64,000 nt of DNA, from positions 915,256-979,255 of the forward strand of contig NZ_JAFLNM010000002.1 of the NCBI RefSeq assembly GCF_017313275.1, in the 5' to 3' direction. Below are positions 38,033 through 46,144 of the stretch, in pieces; the first letter of the stretch is position 1; the number at the start of each line of letters is the position of its first letter. This DNA is from Flagellimonas profundi (GTDB lineage Bacteria; Bacteroidota; Bacteroidia; Flavobacteriales; Flavobacteriaceae). The notes under the pieces were generated by a model. It was not told where the DNA came from. It saw only the letters and a program-made list of their open reading frames with translations, and did no database searches. The position numbers and the translations under genes are program-made.

Positions 38033-39010
38033 ATGGATGCAACGGTAAGTACCGGTACAGAAGACAGCGTTTGGGGTGGTGGAAATAGACCTCTTGGCGC
38101 TAGCTATGGAAAAATGATGATGTGGTTTTTTATCATGTCGGATGCCTTGACCTTTTCCGGGTTTTTGGTAGCCTATGGTTTCTCAAGATTTAAGTTCATA
38201 GAACTTTGGCCTATAGCCGATGAAGTGTTTACCCACTTTCCGTTCTTGCACGGTGTTGAAGCACCCATGTATTATGTGGCATTTATGACCTTTATTTTGA
38301 TCATGTCCTCTGTAACCATGGTGTTGGCAGTGGATGCAGGTCATAAAATGAAGCAGAAAAGTGTTATCCTTTATATGTTCCTTACCGTTATCGGTGGTGC
38401 CATCTTCGTTGGCTCACAGGCGTGGGAATGGGCAACTTTTATAAAAGGTGATTACGGAGCGGTCGAGACAAACTCAGGTAGGATTCTTCAGTTTGTAAAT
38501 GCCGAAACAGGTAAAAGGGCCGCTTTGGCCGACTTTGCGGAAACCTTGCCGGAAGAAAGGGTGAAACACCAAGCTAGTGAAGGTATTTGGTTCGAATCGG
38601 AAGGATACAAAACGTCTTATTCGTTGAACGAGGTTGTTGAAGGTTTTAAGGCAACACCGAATATTCTTATCCGTACCGAACAATTGAACGAAGAAGGTGA
38701 GAAGACCCTTTTGGACAGAAAACAGTCCTTGGCGAAAATTTTGGAAGCCAATCAAGTAGTTGAGGGAGCAAACCTAGTACACAACGAATACGGGCATCGA
38801 TTGTTTGCCGATTTCTTTTTCTTTATCACAGGGTTTCACGGATTCCACGTATTCTCTGGGGTAGTGATCAACATCATTATATTCTTCAATGTGATTTTGG
38901 GTACTTACGAACGTAGAGGTCACTATGAAATGGTGGAAAAAGTTGGACTGTACTGGCACTTTGTGGATTTGGTATGGGTATTCGTATTTACATTCTTTTA
39001 TTTGGTATAA
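38033..39010 (+). CDS. Cytochrome c oxidase subunit III, long paralogue with inserted loop
   Basis: 325 residues. Helices before and after are of subunit III type (WHFVDLVWVFVFTFFYLV at the end, FITGFHGFHVFSGV before it). Between WEWATFIK (about 131) and GHRLFADFFFFITGF (about 257) there is a polar insert of about 120 residues (pattern GKRAALADFAETLPEERV...ILEANQVVEGANLV) not present in the short paralogue. It probably forms a soluble domain on one membrane face. Subunit IV follows after 16 bases. Insert function is unknown. Confidence 0.9.
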   Translation: MDATVSTGTEDSVWGGGNRPLGASYGKMMMWFFIMSDALTFSGFLVAYGFSRFKFIELWPIADEVFTHFPFLHGVEAPMYYVAFMTFILIMSSVTMVLAVDAGHKMKQKSVILYMFLTVIGGAIFVGSQAWEWATFIKGDYGAVETNSGRILQFVNAETGKRAALADFAETLPEERVKHQASEGIWFESEGYKTSYSLNEVVEGFKATPNILIRTEQLNEEGEKTLLDRKQSLAKILEANQVVEGANLVHNEYGHRLFADFFFFITGFHGFHVFSGVVINIIIFFNVILGTYERRGHYEMVEKVGLYWHFVDLVWVFVFTFFYLV

Positions 39011-39026
39011 AAAACATTGATTATAA

Positions 39027-39410
39027 ATGGCACACGAACATAAACTAGAGATTTTTAGAGGGCTTTTAAAATTCAAGTCGAATACCCAGAAGATTTGGGG
39101 AGTACTTATATTCCTTTCTATAGTAACCACTGTAGAGGTTGCTTTGGGTATTGTTAAGCCAAGGGCTTTAACCCACAGTCATCTTTTAGGCATGAAACTG
39201 CTTAACTGGATTTTCATCATCTTAACCTTGGTCAAGGCCTATTATATTGCATGGGACTTTATGCACTTAAGGGATGAAAAGACTTCCTTGAGAAGAGTGA
39301 TTGTATGGACCCCGGTATTCTTGATTTGCTACTTGATATTCATCTTGCTTTTTGAAGCGGATTATATTCACAATGTATATAGGGATGGGTTCATAACCTG
39401 GAACTTCTAA
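39027..39410 (+). CDS. Cytochrome c oxidase subunit IV (COX4_pro type)
   Basis: 127 residues with three hydrophobic segments and the motif KSNTQKIWGVLIFLSIVTTVEVALG, a family mark of the prokaryotic COX4 small subunit. It is the small accessory subunit of the aa3 oxidase whose subunits I and II are encoded at 13717-16711. It ends just before a terminator, closing the ctaB-subunit III-subunit IV unit. Confidence 0.93.
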   Translation: MAHEHKLEIFRGLLKFKSNTQKIWGVLIFLSIVTTVEVALGIVKPRALTHSHLLGMKLLNWIFIILTLVKAYYIAWDFMHLRDEKTSLRRVIVWTPVFLICYLIFILLFEADYIHNVYRDGFITWNF

Positions 39411-39433
39411 CCATAAAGCATTTAACAAATTTA

Positions 39434-39460
39434 AAAGACGGTTTTCCAACCGTCTTTTTT
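39434..39460 (+). terminator. Intrinsic terminator after subunit IV
   Basis: 10-bp stem AAAGACGGTT / AACCGTCTTT (39434-39443 with 39448-39457), loop TTCC, T run to 39460. A -7 promoter element begins at the next base. Confidence 0.88.
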
Positions 39461-39468
39461 TATTTTTG
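39461..39468 (+). promoter_or_regulatory. -7 element directly after the subunit IV terminator
   Basis: TATTTTTG matches TAnnTTTG, starts directly after the terminator T run and is 16 bases before the ATG of the Sco-like gene. No good -33 element is visible; the expected place falls in the terminator stem. Confidence 0.5.
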
Positions 39469-39483
39469 TAGGGTTAAAAAACT

Positions 39484-40119
39484 ATGAAAAAGAAAATCGT
39501 ATTAGGAGTCCTTTTTATCCTCCCGGTGGTGGTGTATTTATTTTTTGCATCGGGGGTAAATAATTTTGGACGCTTGCCCACCCTTACCGAGAATGTATTG
39601 GAAGTTTCCGATATAGACCCCAATGTGCAATTCAAAAACAAGATTACCATTTTGGGATTTTTGGGAAATAATGTGGAGGCGATGCAAGGGAATGCCTTCA
39701 ACCTTAACCAAAAAATATATAAAAGATTTGGGGAATTCAACGATTTTCAAATGATTATGGTCGTTCCGGAAGGAAATGAGCAGCAAGTGGATGAGTTAAA
39801 AAGTGAATTGGGCAAACTATCCAATGTAGACAAATGGCAATTTGCCTTTGGTACCGATGATCAAATCGAAACGTTGTTTAAATCATTACAAACCAATCTT
39901 GAATTGGATGAGGAACTTTCCACCCCAAATGTATTTATAGTTGATAGGGACCTAAGCCTACGAGGGCGTACCGATGACGAGGATGAAGGGGTCAAATATG
40001 GTTATGATACCTCTTCCGTAGCAGAACTGAACAATAAAATGGTGGACGATGTCAAAATTATCTTGGCAGAGTATCGTCTGGCACTAAAAAAGAACAATGC
40101 CAACAGGAGCGAACAATAA
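39484..40119 (+). CDS. Cysteine-free Sco/thioredoxin-fold-like membrane protein
   Basis: 211 residues with one N-terminal membrane anchor (about 4-23) and a thioredoxin-like pattern (NKITILGFLGNNVEAM, NDFQMIMVVPEG, TPNVFIVDRDLSLRGR) resembling Sco proteins. It contains no cysteine at all, so the copper/redox CxxxC of Sco is absent. Its end overlaps the true Sco gene by 23 bases, so both are probably made together. A scaffold or chaperone role beside Sco is inferred; the relation to Sco rests on pattern and context rather than strong identity. Confidence 0.65.
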   Translation: MKKKIVLGVLFILPVVVYLFFASGVNNFGRLPTLTENVLEVSDIDPNVQFKNKITILGFLGNNVEAMQGNAFNLNQKIYKRFGEFNDFQMIMVVPEGNEQQVDELKSELGKLSNVDKWQFAFGTDDQIETLFKSLQTNLELDEELSTPNVFIVDRDLSLRGRTDDEDEGVKYGYDTSSVAELNNKMVDDVKIILAEYRLALKKNNANRSEQ

Positions 40120-40840
40120 GAAAAAGTATACCTACATCTGGGTATCCGCAATTATTTTGATTTTTGGAATTTTTGCGGTTTACGAAATTACAAAGCGTGT
40201 AAAAGGTGGCACCATTGTGGAAAACGACCGAATGAGCGTTAGTTCTAAAAACACCAAAGTGGGTTTTGTGGTCAACCAAGGAGAAAAGCGTAAAGTGCCC
40301 GACTTTTCGTTTTATGATCAAGACAGTGTTTTGGTCACTAATAAGGATTATTTGGGTAAAGTCTACGTGGTCGAGTTTTTCTTCACTACGTGCCCCACCA
40401 TATGTCCCATAATGACCAAAAATCTGGTAGAACTGCAAGATACTTTTGAAGATGATCCTGATTTTGGCGTGGCATCTTTCACCATCAACCCACGATATGA
40501 TACTCCATCCGTATTAACGGAATATGCGGAGAAATATGGAATTACGGACAAAGACTGGCATTTGATGACAGGCGACCATGAGAAAATATATGAATTGGCA
40601 CAGCAAGGTTTTTACATCTTTGCCAGTGAGGACCAGGATGCTCCAGGGGGATTTGAGCATTCAGGTATGTTCGCGTTGGTTGACAAAAATGGGTATATTC
40701 GTTCGCGTGAAGATGATTTTGGTAATCCGCTGATATACTATCGTGGAACAATAACCGAGGAGCAAGGGGTGAATTCTGATGGAGAGACACAGCAGATCAC
40801 CATTTTAAAGGAGGATATTAAAAAATTATTGGCAGAATGA
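40097..40840 (+). CDS. SCO1/SenC-family copper chaperone
   Basis: 247 residues with an N-terminal membrane anchor and a thioredoxin-like domain. The copper motif CPTICP (Cys about 98 and 102) and the distal His in GGFEHSGMFALVDKNG (about 187) are present. Sco proteins deliver or reduce copper for the CuA site of subunit II. It overlaps the upstream Sco-like gene by 23 bases and the downstream DUF420 gene by 4 bases (ATGA), so the cluster is tightly coupled. Confidence 0.94.
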   Translation: MPTGANNKKKYTYIWVSAIILIFGIFAVYEITKRVKGGTIVENDRMSVSSKNTKVGFVVNQGEKRKVPDFSFYDQDSVLVTNKDYLGKVYVVEFFFTTCPTICPIMTKNLVELQDTFEDDPDFGVASFTINPRYDTPSVLTEYAEKYGITDKDWHLMTGDHEKIYELAQQGFYIFASEDQDAPGGFEHSGMFALVDKNGYIRSREDDFGNPLIYYRGTITEEQGVNSDGETQQITILKEDIKKLLAE

Positions 40841-41373
40841 CCGAGGAAGTTACATTAAAAGAAAAACGGTTCAATAGGTTAATAACCGTAATTTCCATTG
40901 CAATACCTTTAGTGGTTGCCCTATTGTTTGGTTATAAGATTCCAAACGCCAAACCACTATCTTTTTTGCCGCCCATTTATGCGGGAATCAACGGTTTGAC
41001 TGCAGTTTTATTGATTGCTGCCTTTATCGCCATTAAAAATGGTCGACAACGCATTCACCAAAGGTTGATGACAACCAATATTATACTCTCGGCATTATTT
41101 TTAGTAATGTACGTTGCCTATCACATGACATCGGAAACCACTGTTTTTGGAGGAGAGGGCGCCATCAAGTTTGTTTATTACTTTATTTTGATGACGCATA
41201 TTGTGTTGTCCATTTCGGTGATTCCTTTGGTATTGATCACGTATTCAAAGGTATATTTGGACGATTTTGAAAGTCATAGGCAATGGGCCAAGTATACCTT
41301 TCCCATTTGGTTGTACGTGGCCATAACAGGCGTTTTGGTCTACATTATGATTTCACCGTATTATCAATATTAA
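40837..41373 (+). CDS. DUF420 membrane protein (oxidase-linked)
   Basis: 178 residues with five hydrophobic segments. Histidines in RIHQRLM, AYHMTSETTVFGG, THIVLSISVIP and SHRQWAKYTFPIWLYV match the DUF420 pattern, a family related to CtaM/YozB-type oxidase assembly proteins. The conserved histidines suggest heme or copper contact. Start overlaps the sco stop (ATGA). Role in oxidase maturation is inferred from family and context. Confidence 0.87.
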   Translation: MTEEVTLKEKRFNRLITVISIAIPLVVALLFGYKIPNAKPLSFLPPIYAGINGLTAVLLIAAFIAIKNGRQRIHQRLMTTNIILSALFLVMYVAYHMTSETTVFGGEGAIKFVYYFILMTHIVLSISVIPLVLITYSKVYLDDFESHRQWAKYTFPIWLYVAITGVLVYIMISPYYQY

Positions 41374-41379
41374 CTTTCC

Positions 41380-41592
41380 ATGAAAACAAGATTTCTGATC
41401 ATACTTATTGTTTTGTTGGTAATTCCAACGGTGTCAGAGGCCCAATGTGCCATGTGCCGCGCAGTGGTCGAAAGCGAGTCAGGTGGAAAAACTGCCGAAG
41501 CCATTAATAATGGAATTGTTTATCTAATGGCTGTACCATATGTTCTTGTAGCGGGTCTATTTTACTTCATTTATAGAAAAATGAGAGGCTAA
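41380..41592 (+). CDS. Small exported CxxC membrane protein
   Basis: 70 residues: signal-like segment (about 4-20), then QCAMCRAVVES with a CxxC pair (about 23-26), a short loop, and one hydrophobic segment (about 47-64) with a basic end. The motif would lie in the periplasm. Six bases after DUF420 in the Sco cluster, so a role in copper or thiol chemistry for oxidase assembly is suggested by position only. No known family name is recognised. Confidence 0.75.
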   Translation: MKTRFLIILIVLLVIPTVSEAQCAMCRAVVESESGGKTAEAINNGIVYLMAVPYVLVAGLFYFIYRKMRG

Positions 41593-41614
41593 ACCTGTCT
41601 TTTTTACTTCAAAC

Positions 41615-41644
41615 TGTAACATTTAGCGGATTTAATTGTCTTAC
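41615..41644 (+). promoter_or_regulatory. ECF-type promoter candidate, efflux half 1
   Basis: TGTAAC (41615-41620), 16-base spacer, TGTCTTAC (41637-41644), then TAG. The same blocks with the same spacing occur at 45375-45404 before the second half. AAC in the -35 box, GTC in the -10 box and a 16-base gap are the hallmarks of ECF sigma promoters; no TAnnTTTG is found here. Confidence 0.55.
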
Positions 41645-41646
41645 TA

Positions 41647-41663
41647 GTGAACGCTTGCGTCAC
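41647..41663. promoter_or_regulatory. Near-palindrome downstream of the ECF-like promoter
   Basis: GTGAACGCTTGCGTCAC, arms GTGA/TCAC and CGC/GCG with one extra A in the left arm. Position just after the predicted transcription start would suit an operator or a leader hairpin. Not repeated in front of the second half, so its role is uncertain. Confidence 0.3.
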
Positions 41664-41687
41664 TCATCAATCAAAAATCGCTAACCC

Positions 41688-42932
41688 ATGTTCGACCTGG
41701 AACGGTGGCAAGAAATATTTGACACCATAAGAAAGAACAAACTCCGCACCTTTTTAACCGGGCTTTCCGTGGCCTCGGGTATTTTTATTTTGGTAATTCT
41801 TTTAGGTTTTGGTCAAGGTATGCGCAATGGTATTGAGCATGAGTTCGAGCAAGATGCCTCTACCAGTGTTTGGGTTTGGCCTGGCGTAACTTCCAAAGAA
41901 TACAAAGGATTAAATCCTGGGCGACGCATTCAACTTGTAAACGAAAACTATACTAAAGCGAGCACCATCTTCAATGACGATATTGAATATGGTTCCGCGA
42001 GGATATTTGTACGTGGTGTTAGTGTAAATTATGGAAAGGAGGCTCTTATTTATGGGGTTCAGGGCGTTGCTTCTGATTTTCAGTTTATAGAAAACGCCAA
42101 AATGATGGAGGGAAGATTTATCAATTACCAAGATGAAGCTTCCAATGGCAAGGTGGCTATTATCGGCAACAAAATAAAAAAGGATGTTTTTGGGGATGTC
42201 GATACCCCTATTGGTGAGTTTATAGATATCTCGGGAATCCCATTTAAGGTAATCGGTGTTTACAAAGAAATGGAAGATCGCGAAGAAGAGCGTATTTATA
42301 TTCCCATTACAACTGCCCAAAGGACTTTTAATGGTGGCAATAGAGTGAATAATTTGTCCTTTACATTGCCTCCAGCTGAAAATTTTGATAAGGCCGTTGC
42401 CCAAGCGGTTGATTTTAAAAACGGACTTCGAGAATATTTACAGCAAACCCATACCATTGCTCCGGACGATACGGGGGCTATTGAGGTCTGGAGTGCAATG
42501 GAAGAGGCCAAGCGCTACTATGGTCTCACCAATAACATTAAACTGTTTTTCTGGTTCGTAGGTGTATGTACAATTATCGCCGGGGTGGTAGGGGTAAGCA
42601 ATATTATGATGATCGTGGTCAAGGAACGCACCCGCGAAATAGGAATTAGAAAAGCCTTGGGCGCGAAACCATGGTCCATTATTGCCATGATACTTCACGA
42701 GGCCATTTTTGTTACCGCAATTTCTGGTTTTGGAGGATTGATATTCAGTATGGCCCTGTTGGAACTGGTCGGCCCTAATATAGAAGTGGATTACATTATG
42801 AATCCCTCCGTAAACTTCAATGTGGCCTTTTCCACTGTAATTGTTTTGATAGTCGCTGGGACCCTCGCTGGTTTTGTGCCAGCTTACCGAGCGGCAAAAG
42901 TTAAAGTAATCGAATCCCTGAGGGACGAATAA
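41688..42932 (+). CDS. MacB-like ABC transporter permease 1 (FtsX/MacB_PCD type)
   Basis: 414 residues: one N-terminal membrane helix (about 20-42), a large periplasmic MacB_PCD domain (about 45-275), and three C-terminal helices (about 280-405) with the family motif VVKERTREIGIRKALGAKPWSI. There is no nucleotide-binding domain, so it must pair with a separate ATPase, only one of which (45443) is in the locus. Resembles permease 3 (46137) in the N-terminal region (WQEIF, NKLRTFLTG, GRRIQL). Begins 44 bases after the ECF-like promoter and is followed after 11 bases by permease 2. Confidence 0.92.
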   Translation: MFDLERWQEIFDTIRKNKLRTFLTGLSVASGIFILVILLGFGQGMRNGIEHEFEQDASTSVWVWPGVTSKEYKGLNPGRRIQLVNENYTKASTIFNDDIEYGSARIFVRGVSVNYGKEALIYGVQGVASDFQFIENAKMMEGRFINYQDEASNGKVAIIGNKIKKDVFGDVDTPIGEFIDISGIPFKVIGVYKEMEDREEERIYIPITTAQRTFNGGNRVNNLSFTLPPAENFDKAVAQAVDFKNGLREYLQQTHTIAPDDTGAIEVWSAMEEAKRYYGLTNNIKLFFWFVGVCTIIAGVVGVSNIMMIVVKERTREIGIRKALGAKPWSIIAMILHEAIFVTAISGFGGLIFSMALLELVGPNIEVDYIMNPSVNFNVAFSTVIVLIVAGTLAGFVPAYRAAKVKVIESLRDE

Positions 42933-42943
42933 GCAAAGCTGAT

Positions 42944-44200
42944 ATGTTCAATAAAGATAGATGGCGGGAAATTATAGAGGTGCTCACAACCAATGTGTGG
43001 CGAACCATCTTTACGGCTTTTGGGGTTTGCTGGGGCATCTTTATCCTGATTGTATTGTTGGCCGCAGGAAAGGGGTTGGAGAATGGCATTAAACAGGATT
43101 TTGGGAATATTGCCACCAATACCATGTTTATGTGGACCAGGGCCACCACCAAAGGTTATGAAGGATTGCCCAAAGGGCGACGCTTTGAGTTTAAGATAGA
43201 CGATGTAGACGCATTGCGGGATAATGTGCCCAATCTTCGATTTATTTCACCACGGAACCAACTGGGCGGATTTGGTGGCAACAACAATGTGGTTCGCGGA
43301 ATCCGAACCGGAGCTTACAATGTATATGGGGATTATCCCGAAATCATCAACCAAGACCCTATGGCGGTGACCTCCGGACGCTTTTTGAACTACAACGATA
43401 TTAAGGAAAAAAGAAAAGTGGCCATTATTGGTCAAGGGGTAAAAAATGATCTTTATGATAAAGATGAAGATGCGCTTGGAACCTATATCAAAATACAAGG
43501 AGTCAACTTCATGGTCATAGGAACCTACAAAAAGAATAGTAGCGGAGGAGGAGAAGAAGGCCAAAAGGAAATTTTTATCCCTTTCACCTCATTTTCCCAA
43601 GCCTTTAATAGGGGAGAAGATGTGGGGTGGATGGCCATTACAGCAAACGATGGCAGTTCCATTTCCCAGCTCAAGGACAAAATTGTGGATGTGATGAAGC
43701 AACGCCATAAAGTACATCCAGAAGATACTCGCGCAGTGGGCTATTTCGACCTCTATGAGCAATACAACCGTGTCGAAAGTCTTTTTGGAGCCTTAAAAGC
43801 GGTTGCTTATATCGTGGGTATTATGGTATTATTATCCGGAATTATAGGGGTGAGCAACATTATGCTCATCGTGGTAAAGGAACGTACCAAGGAAATTGGC
43901 ATACGCAGGGCATTGGGAGAACAACCTTGGTCCATAAAAAAACAAATTTTGATGGAATCCATTTTCCTGACCCTGATCTCGGGGATGGTCGGTATCATAT
44001 TCGGGTCCCTGGTCATTTTTGGGATCAATTCCCTGTTGGATAGTGTAGGGCCTGTGGATATGTTCATGAGTCCAAGTGTAAGCGTTGGAGTGGTGACAGG
44101 AGCCTTGACCATTTTAATGGTTTCGGGGCTACTGGCTGGGTTTATACCTGCACGGAGTGCCATACGCGTTAGGCCCATTGAAGCATTGCGAACAGAATAA
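42944..44200 (+). CDS. MacB-like ABC transporter permease 2
   Basis: 418 residues, same layout as permease 1: N-terminal helix, periplasmic MacB_PCD domain, three C-terminal helices with VVKERTKEIGIRRALGEQPWSI. It aligns best by eye with permease 4 (47369), both 418 residues (WREI/WIEI, RTIFT/RTFLT, EGLPKGRR/KGFERGRR). Probably forms a heterodimer with permease 1. Gap of 11 bases before, 33 bases to the adaptor gene. MacB-type transporters push substrates from the periplasm through TolC using a mechanical motion; the substrate is unknown here. Confidence 0.92.
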   Translation: MFNKDRWREIIEVLTTNVWRTIFTAFGVCWGIFILIVLLAAGKGLENGIKQDFGNIATNTMFMWTRATTKGYEGLPKGRRFEFKIDDVDALRDNVPNLRFISPRNQLGGFGGNNNVVRGIRTGAYNVYGDYPEIINQDPMAVTSGRFLNYNDIKEKRKVAIIGQGVKNDLYDKDEDALGTYIKIQGVNFMVIGTYKKNSSGGGEEGQKEIFIPFTSFSQAFNRGEDVGWMAITANDGSSISQLKDKIVDVMKQRHKVHPEDTRAVGYFDLYEQYNRVESLFGALKAVAYIVGIMVLLSGIIGVSNIMLIVVKERTKEIGIRRALGEQPWSIKKQILMESIFLTLISGMVGIIFGSLVIFGINSLLDSVGPVDMFMSPSVSVGVVTGALTILMVSGLLAGFIPARSAIRVRPIEALRTE

Positions 44201-44233
44201 TAGGTAAGAATCAATCAATTAACAGAAATTAAA

Positions 44234-45334
44234 ATGAAAAAATCGGTAACCATTGTCATCTTGTTGCTCATCGTAATAGTGTTCGGTGGCTCCATGTACT
44301 ACTTGTATCAGAAAAATGCTGAGGACCCAGTGGTATATCAAACGGAAACCCCTTCCAAGCAGACCATTGTGAAAAAGGCAGTGGCCACGGGGAGTATTCT
44401 TCCTTTGGAAGAAGTATTGATCAAACCCAATATTTCGGGTGTGATCGAAGAGATTTATGTAGAAGGGGGAGATTATGTGAAGTCAGGAGACCTTTTGGCA
44501 AAAATAAAAGTAGTGCCTAACCTATCGGCCCTAAATGATGCCAGAAACGCCATTGATGAAGCTAAAATAAATCTGGACGATCAAAAACGTAATTATGAAC
44601 GCCAATCCACACTTTTTGGAAAAGGGGTTATCCCTAAAACTGATTTGGAACGTGCACAGGTGTCCTACGATCAAGCAAAACAGGCCTATGCGGCAGCCAA
44701 TAAAAGATATGATATTGTAAAAACGGGTACCACGAGTGGCTTGAGCAGTTCGGCCAATACCATGATCAAGGCCACAGTGAGCGGAATGGTGTTGGAAGTA
44801 CCTGTTGAAGTCGGTAACCAGGTGATTGAGAGCAACACCTTTAACGAGGGTACCACAATCGCTGCCATTGCCGATGTGGACAAAATGATATTTGAAGGGA
44901 AGGTGGATGAATCCGAAGTGGGTAAAATAAAAGAAGATCTTCCGTTGGAGATAACCGTGGGGGCCATCGAAAATCGTGTTTTTGATGCTGTTCTGGATTA
45001 TATCGCGCCCAAGGGAAAAGAGGAGAATGGCGCCATTCAATTTGAAATAAAGGGAACACTTAAAAAGAACGATACCGTATTTATAAGAGCAGGGCTTAGT
45101 GCCAACGCATCCATTATTTTAGCACGTGCAGATAGTGTTTTGGCAGTAAAAGAAGCTTTGGTGCAGTTTGATGATGATACCAAATCGCCCTTTGTTGAGG
45201 TAGAAACCGCCGATCAGCAGTTTGAGCGAAAAGAAGTGGAATTGGGTGTGAGTGATGGTATTTTTGTGGAGGTGAAGTCAGGCATAGCGGCCACTGACAA
45301 AGTTAAAGTATGGAACACATTGGCTGAGGAATAG
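44234..45334 (+). CDS. MacA/HlyD-like periplasmic adaptor 1
   Basis: 366 residues: N-terminal membrane anchor (about 4-23), lipoyl and barrel parts (SGVIEEIYVEGGDYVKSGDLLAKI), a coiled-coil hairpin (about 95-165, LNDARNAIDEAKINLDDQKRNYERQ), and beta-barrel and membrane-proximal domains towards the C-terminus. Adaptors connect the MacB permeases with TolC across the periplasm. Very similar in layout to adaptor 2 (48665). Last gene of half 1; 108 bases separate it from the second ECF-like promoter and the ATPase. Confidence 0.92.
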   Translation: MKKSVTIVILLLIVIVFGGSMYYLYQKNAEDPVVYQTETPSKQTIVKKAVATGSILPLEEVLIKPNISGVIEEIYVEGGDYVKSGDLLAKIKVVPNLSALNDARNAIDEAKINLDDQKRNYERQSTLFGKGVIPKTDLERAQVSYDQAKQAYAAANKRYDIVKTGTTSGLSSSANTMIKATVSGMVLEVPVEVGNQVIESNTFNEGTTIAAIADVDKMIFEGKVDESEVGKIKEDLPLEITVGAIENRVFDAVLDYIAPKGKEENGAIQFEIKGTLKKNDTVFIRAGLSANASIILARADSVLAVKEALVQFDDDTKSPFVEVETADQQFERKEVELGVSDGIFVEVKSGIAATDKVKVWNTLAEE

Positions 45335-45374
45335 CCGTTAACAAACCACCTTCGGAAAAAAAAGTAATATTTAT

Positions 45375-45404
45375 TGTAACATTTTAACAACTTATATGTC
45401 TTAC
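45375..45404 (+). promoter_or_regulatory. ECF-type promoter candidate, efflux half 2
   Basis: TGTAAC (45375-45380), 16-base spacer, TGTCTTAC (45397-45404), then AAG. Same blocks and spacing as at 41615-41644, while the spacer sequences differ. It is 39 bases before the ATPase start codon. Confidence 0.55.
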
Positions 45405-45442
45405 AAGCAGAAGTAAAAGTAAGATAGCTAACATCATCAATC

Positions 45443-46144
45443 ATGATAGAAATCAAAGATCTTCATAAATCCTATAAAATGGGGAGTAATGTCCTTCATG
45501 TTTTAAAAGGGATAAATTTTAAAGTAGAAGAAGGCGAGCTGGTGGCCATTATGGGTTCTTCAGGGTCTGGAAAATCTACTTTGTTGAATATTTTGGGAAT
45601 GTTGGACGGAGCAGATTCCGGTGAGTATACTTTAGATGGTGTACCGATTAAAAATTTGAGTGAAACCAAAGCTGCCCAATATAGAAACAAATTTTTGGGA
45701 TTCATTTTTCAGTCTTTTAACCTGATCAATTATAAAAGTGCTTTGGAGAATGTTGCCCTTCCACTTTATTATCAGAAAGTACCTAGAAAAGAGCGCCAAG
45801 AAAAGGCCATGAAGTATTTGGAAAGAGTAGGCCTAAAACCATGGGCAGATCATTTACCAAGTGAGCTGTCCGGAGGTCAAAAGCAAAGGGTGGCTATTGC
45901 AAGGGCCATGGCTGCAGAACCAAAAGTGCTGCTGGCGGATGAACCGACCGGTGCATTGGACAGTACAACTTCCTATGAGGTAATGGACCTTATCCAAAAA
46001 ATTAATGATGATGGCAATACAATTTTGGTGGTGACCCACGAAGAGGATATTGCCCACATGTGCAAACGAATAGTACACCTAAAGGATGGTATTATCGTGG
46101 AGGATAAAAAAATCGAACAAGTAAGAGCGGAACAGTATGTTTGA
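45443..46144 (+). CDS. ABC transporter ATPase (MacB/LolD type)
   Basis: 233 residues with Walker A GSSGSGKSTLLN (about 39-50), Q-loop FQSFNL, signature LSGGQKQRVAIARAM and Walker B VLLADEPTGALD followed by the H-loop VVTHEED. It is the only ATPase in a locus of four MacB-like permeases, so it likely serves both pairs. It overlaps permease 3 by 8 bases, which implies translational coupling. No sign of truncation. Confidence 0.95.
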   Translation: MIEIKDLHKSYKMGSNVLHVLKGINFKVEEGELVAIMGSSGSGKSTLLNILGMLDGADSGEYTLDGVPIKNLSETKAAQYRNKFLGFIFQSFNLINYKSALENVALPLYYQKVPRKERQEKAMKYLERVGLKPWADHLPSELSGGQKQRVAIARAMAAEPKVLLADEPTGALDSTTSYEVMDLIQKINDDGNTILVVTHEEDIAHMCKRIVHLKDGIIVEDKKIEQVRAEQYV

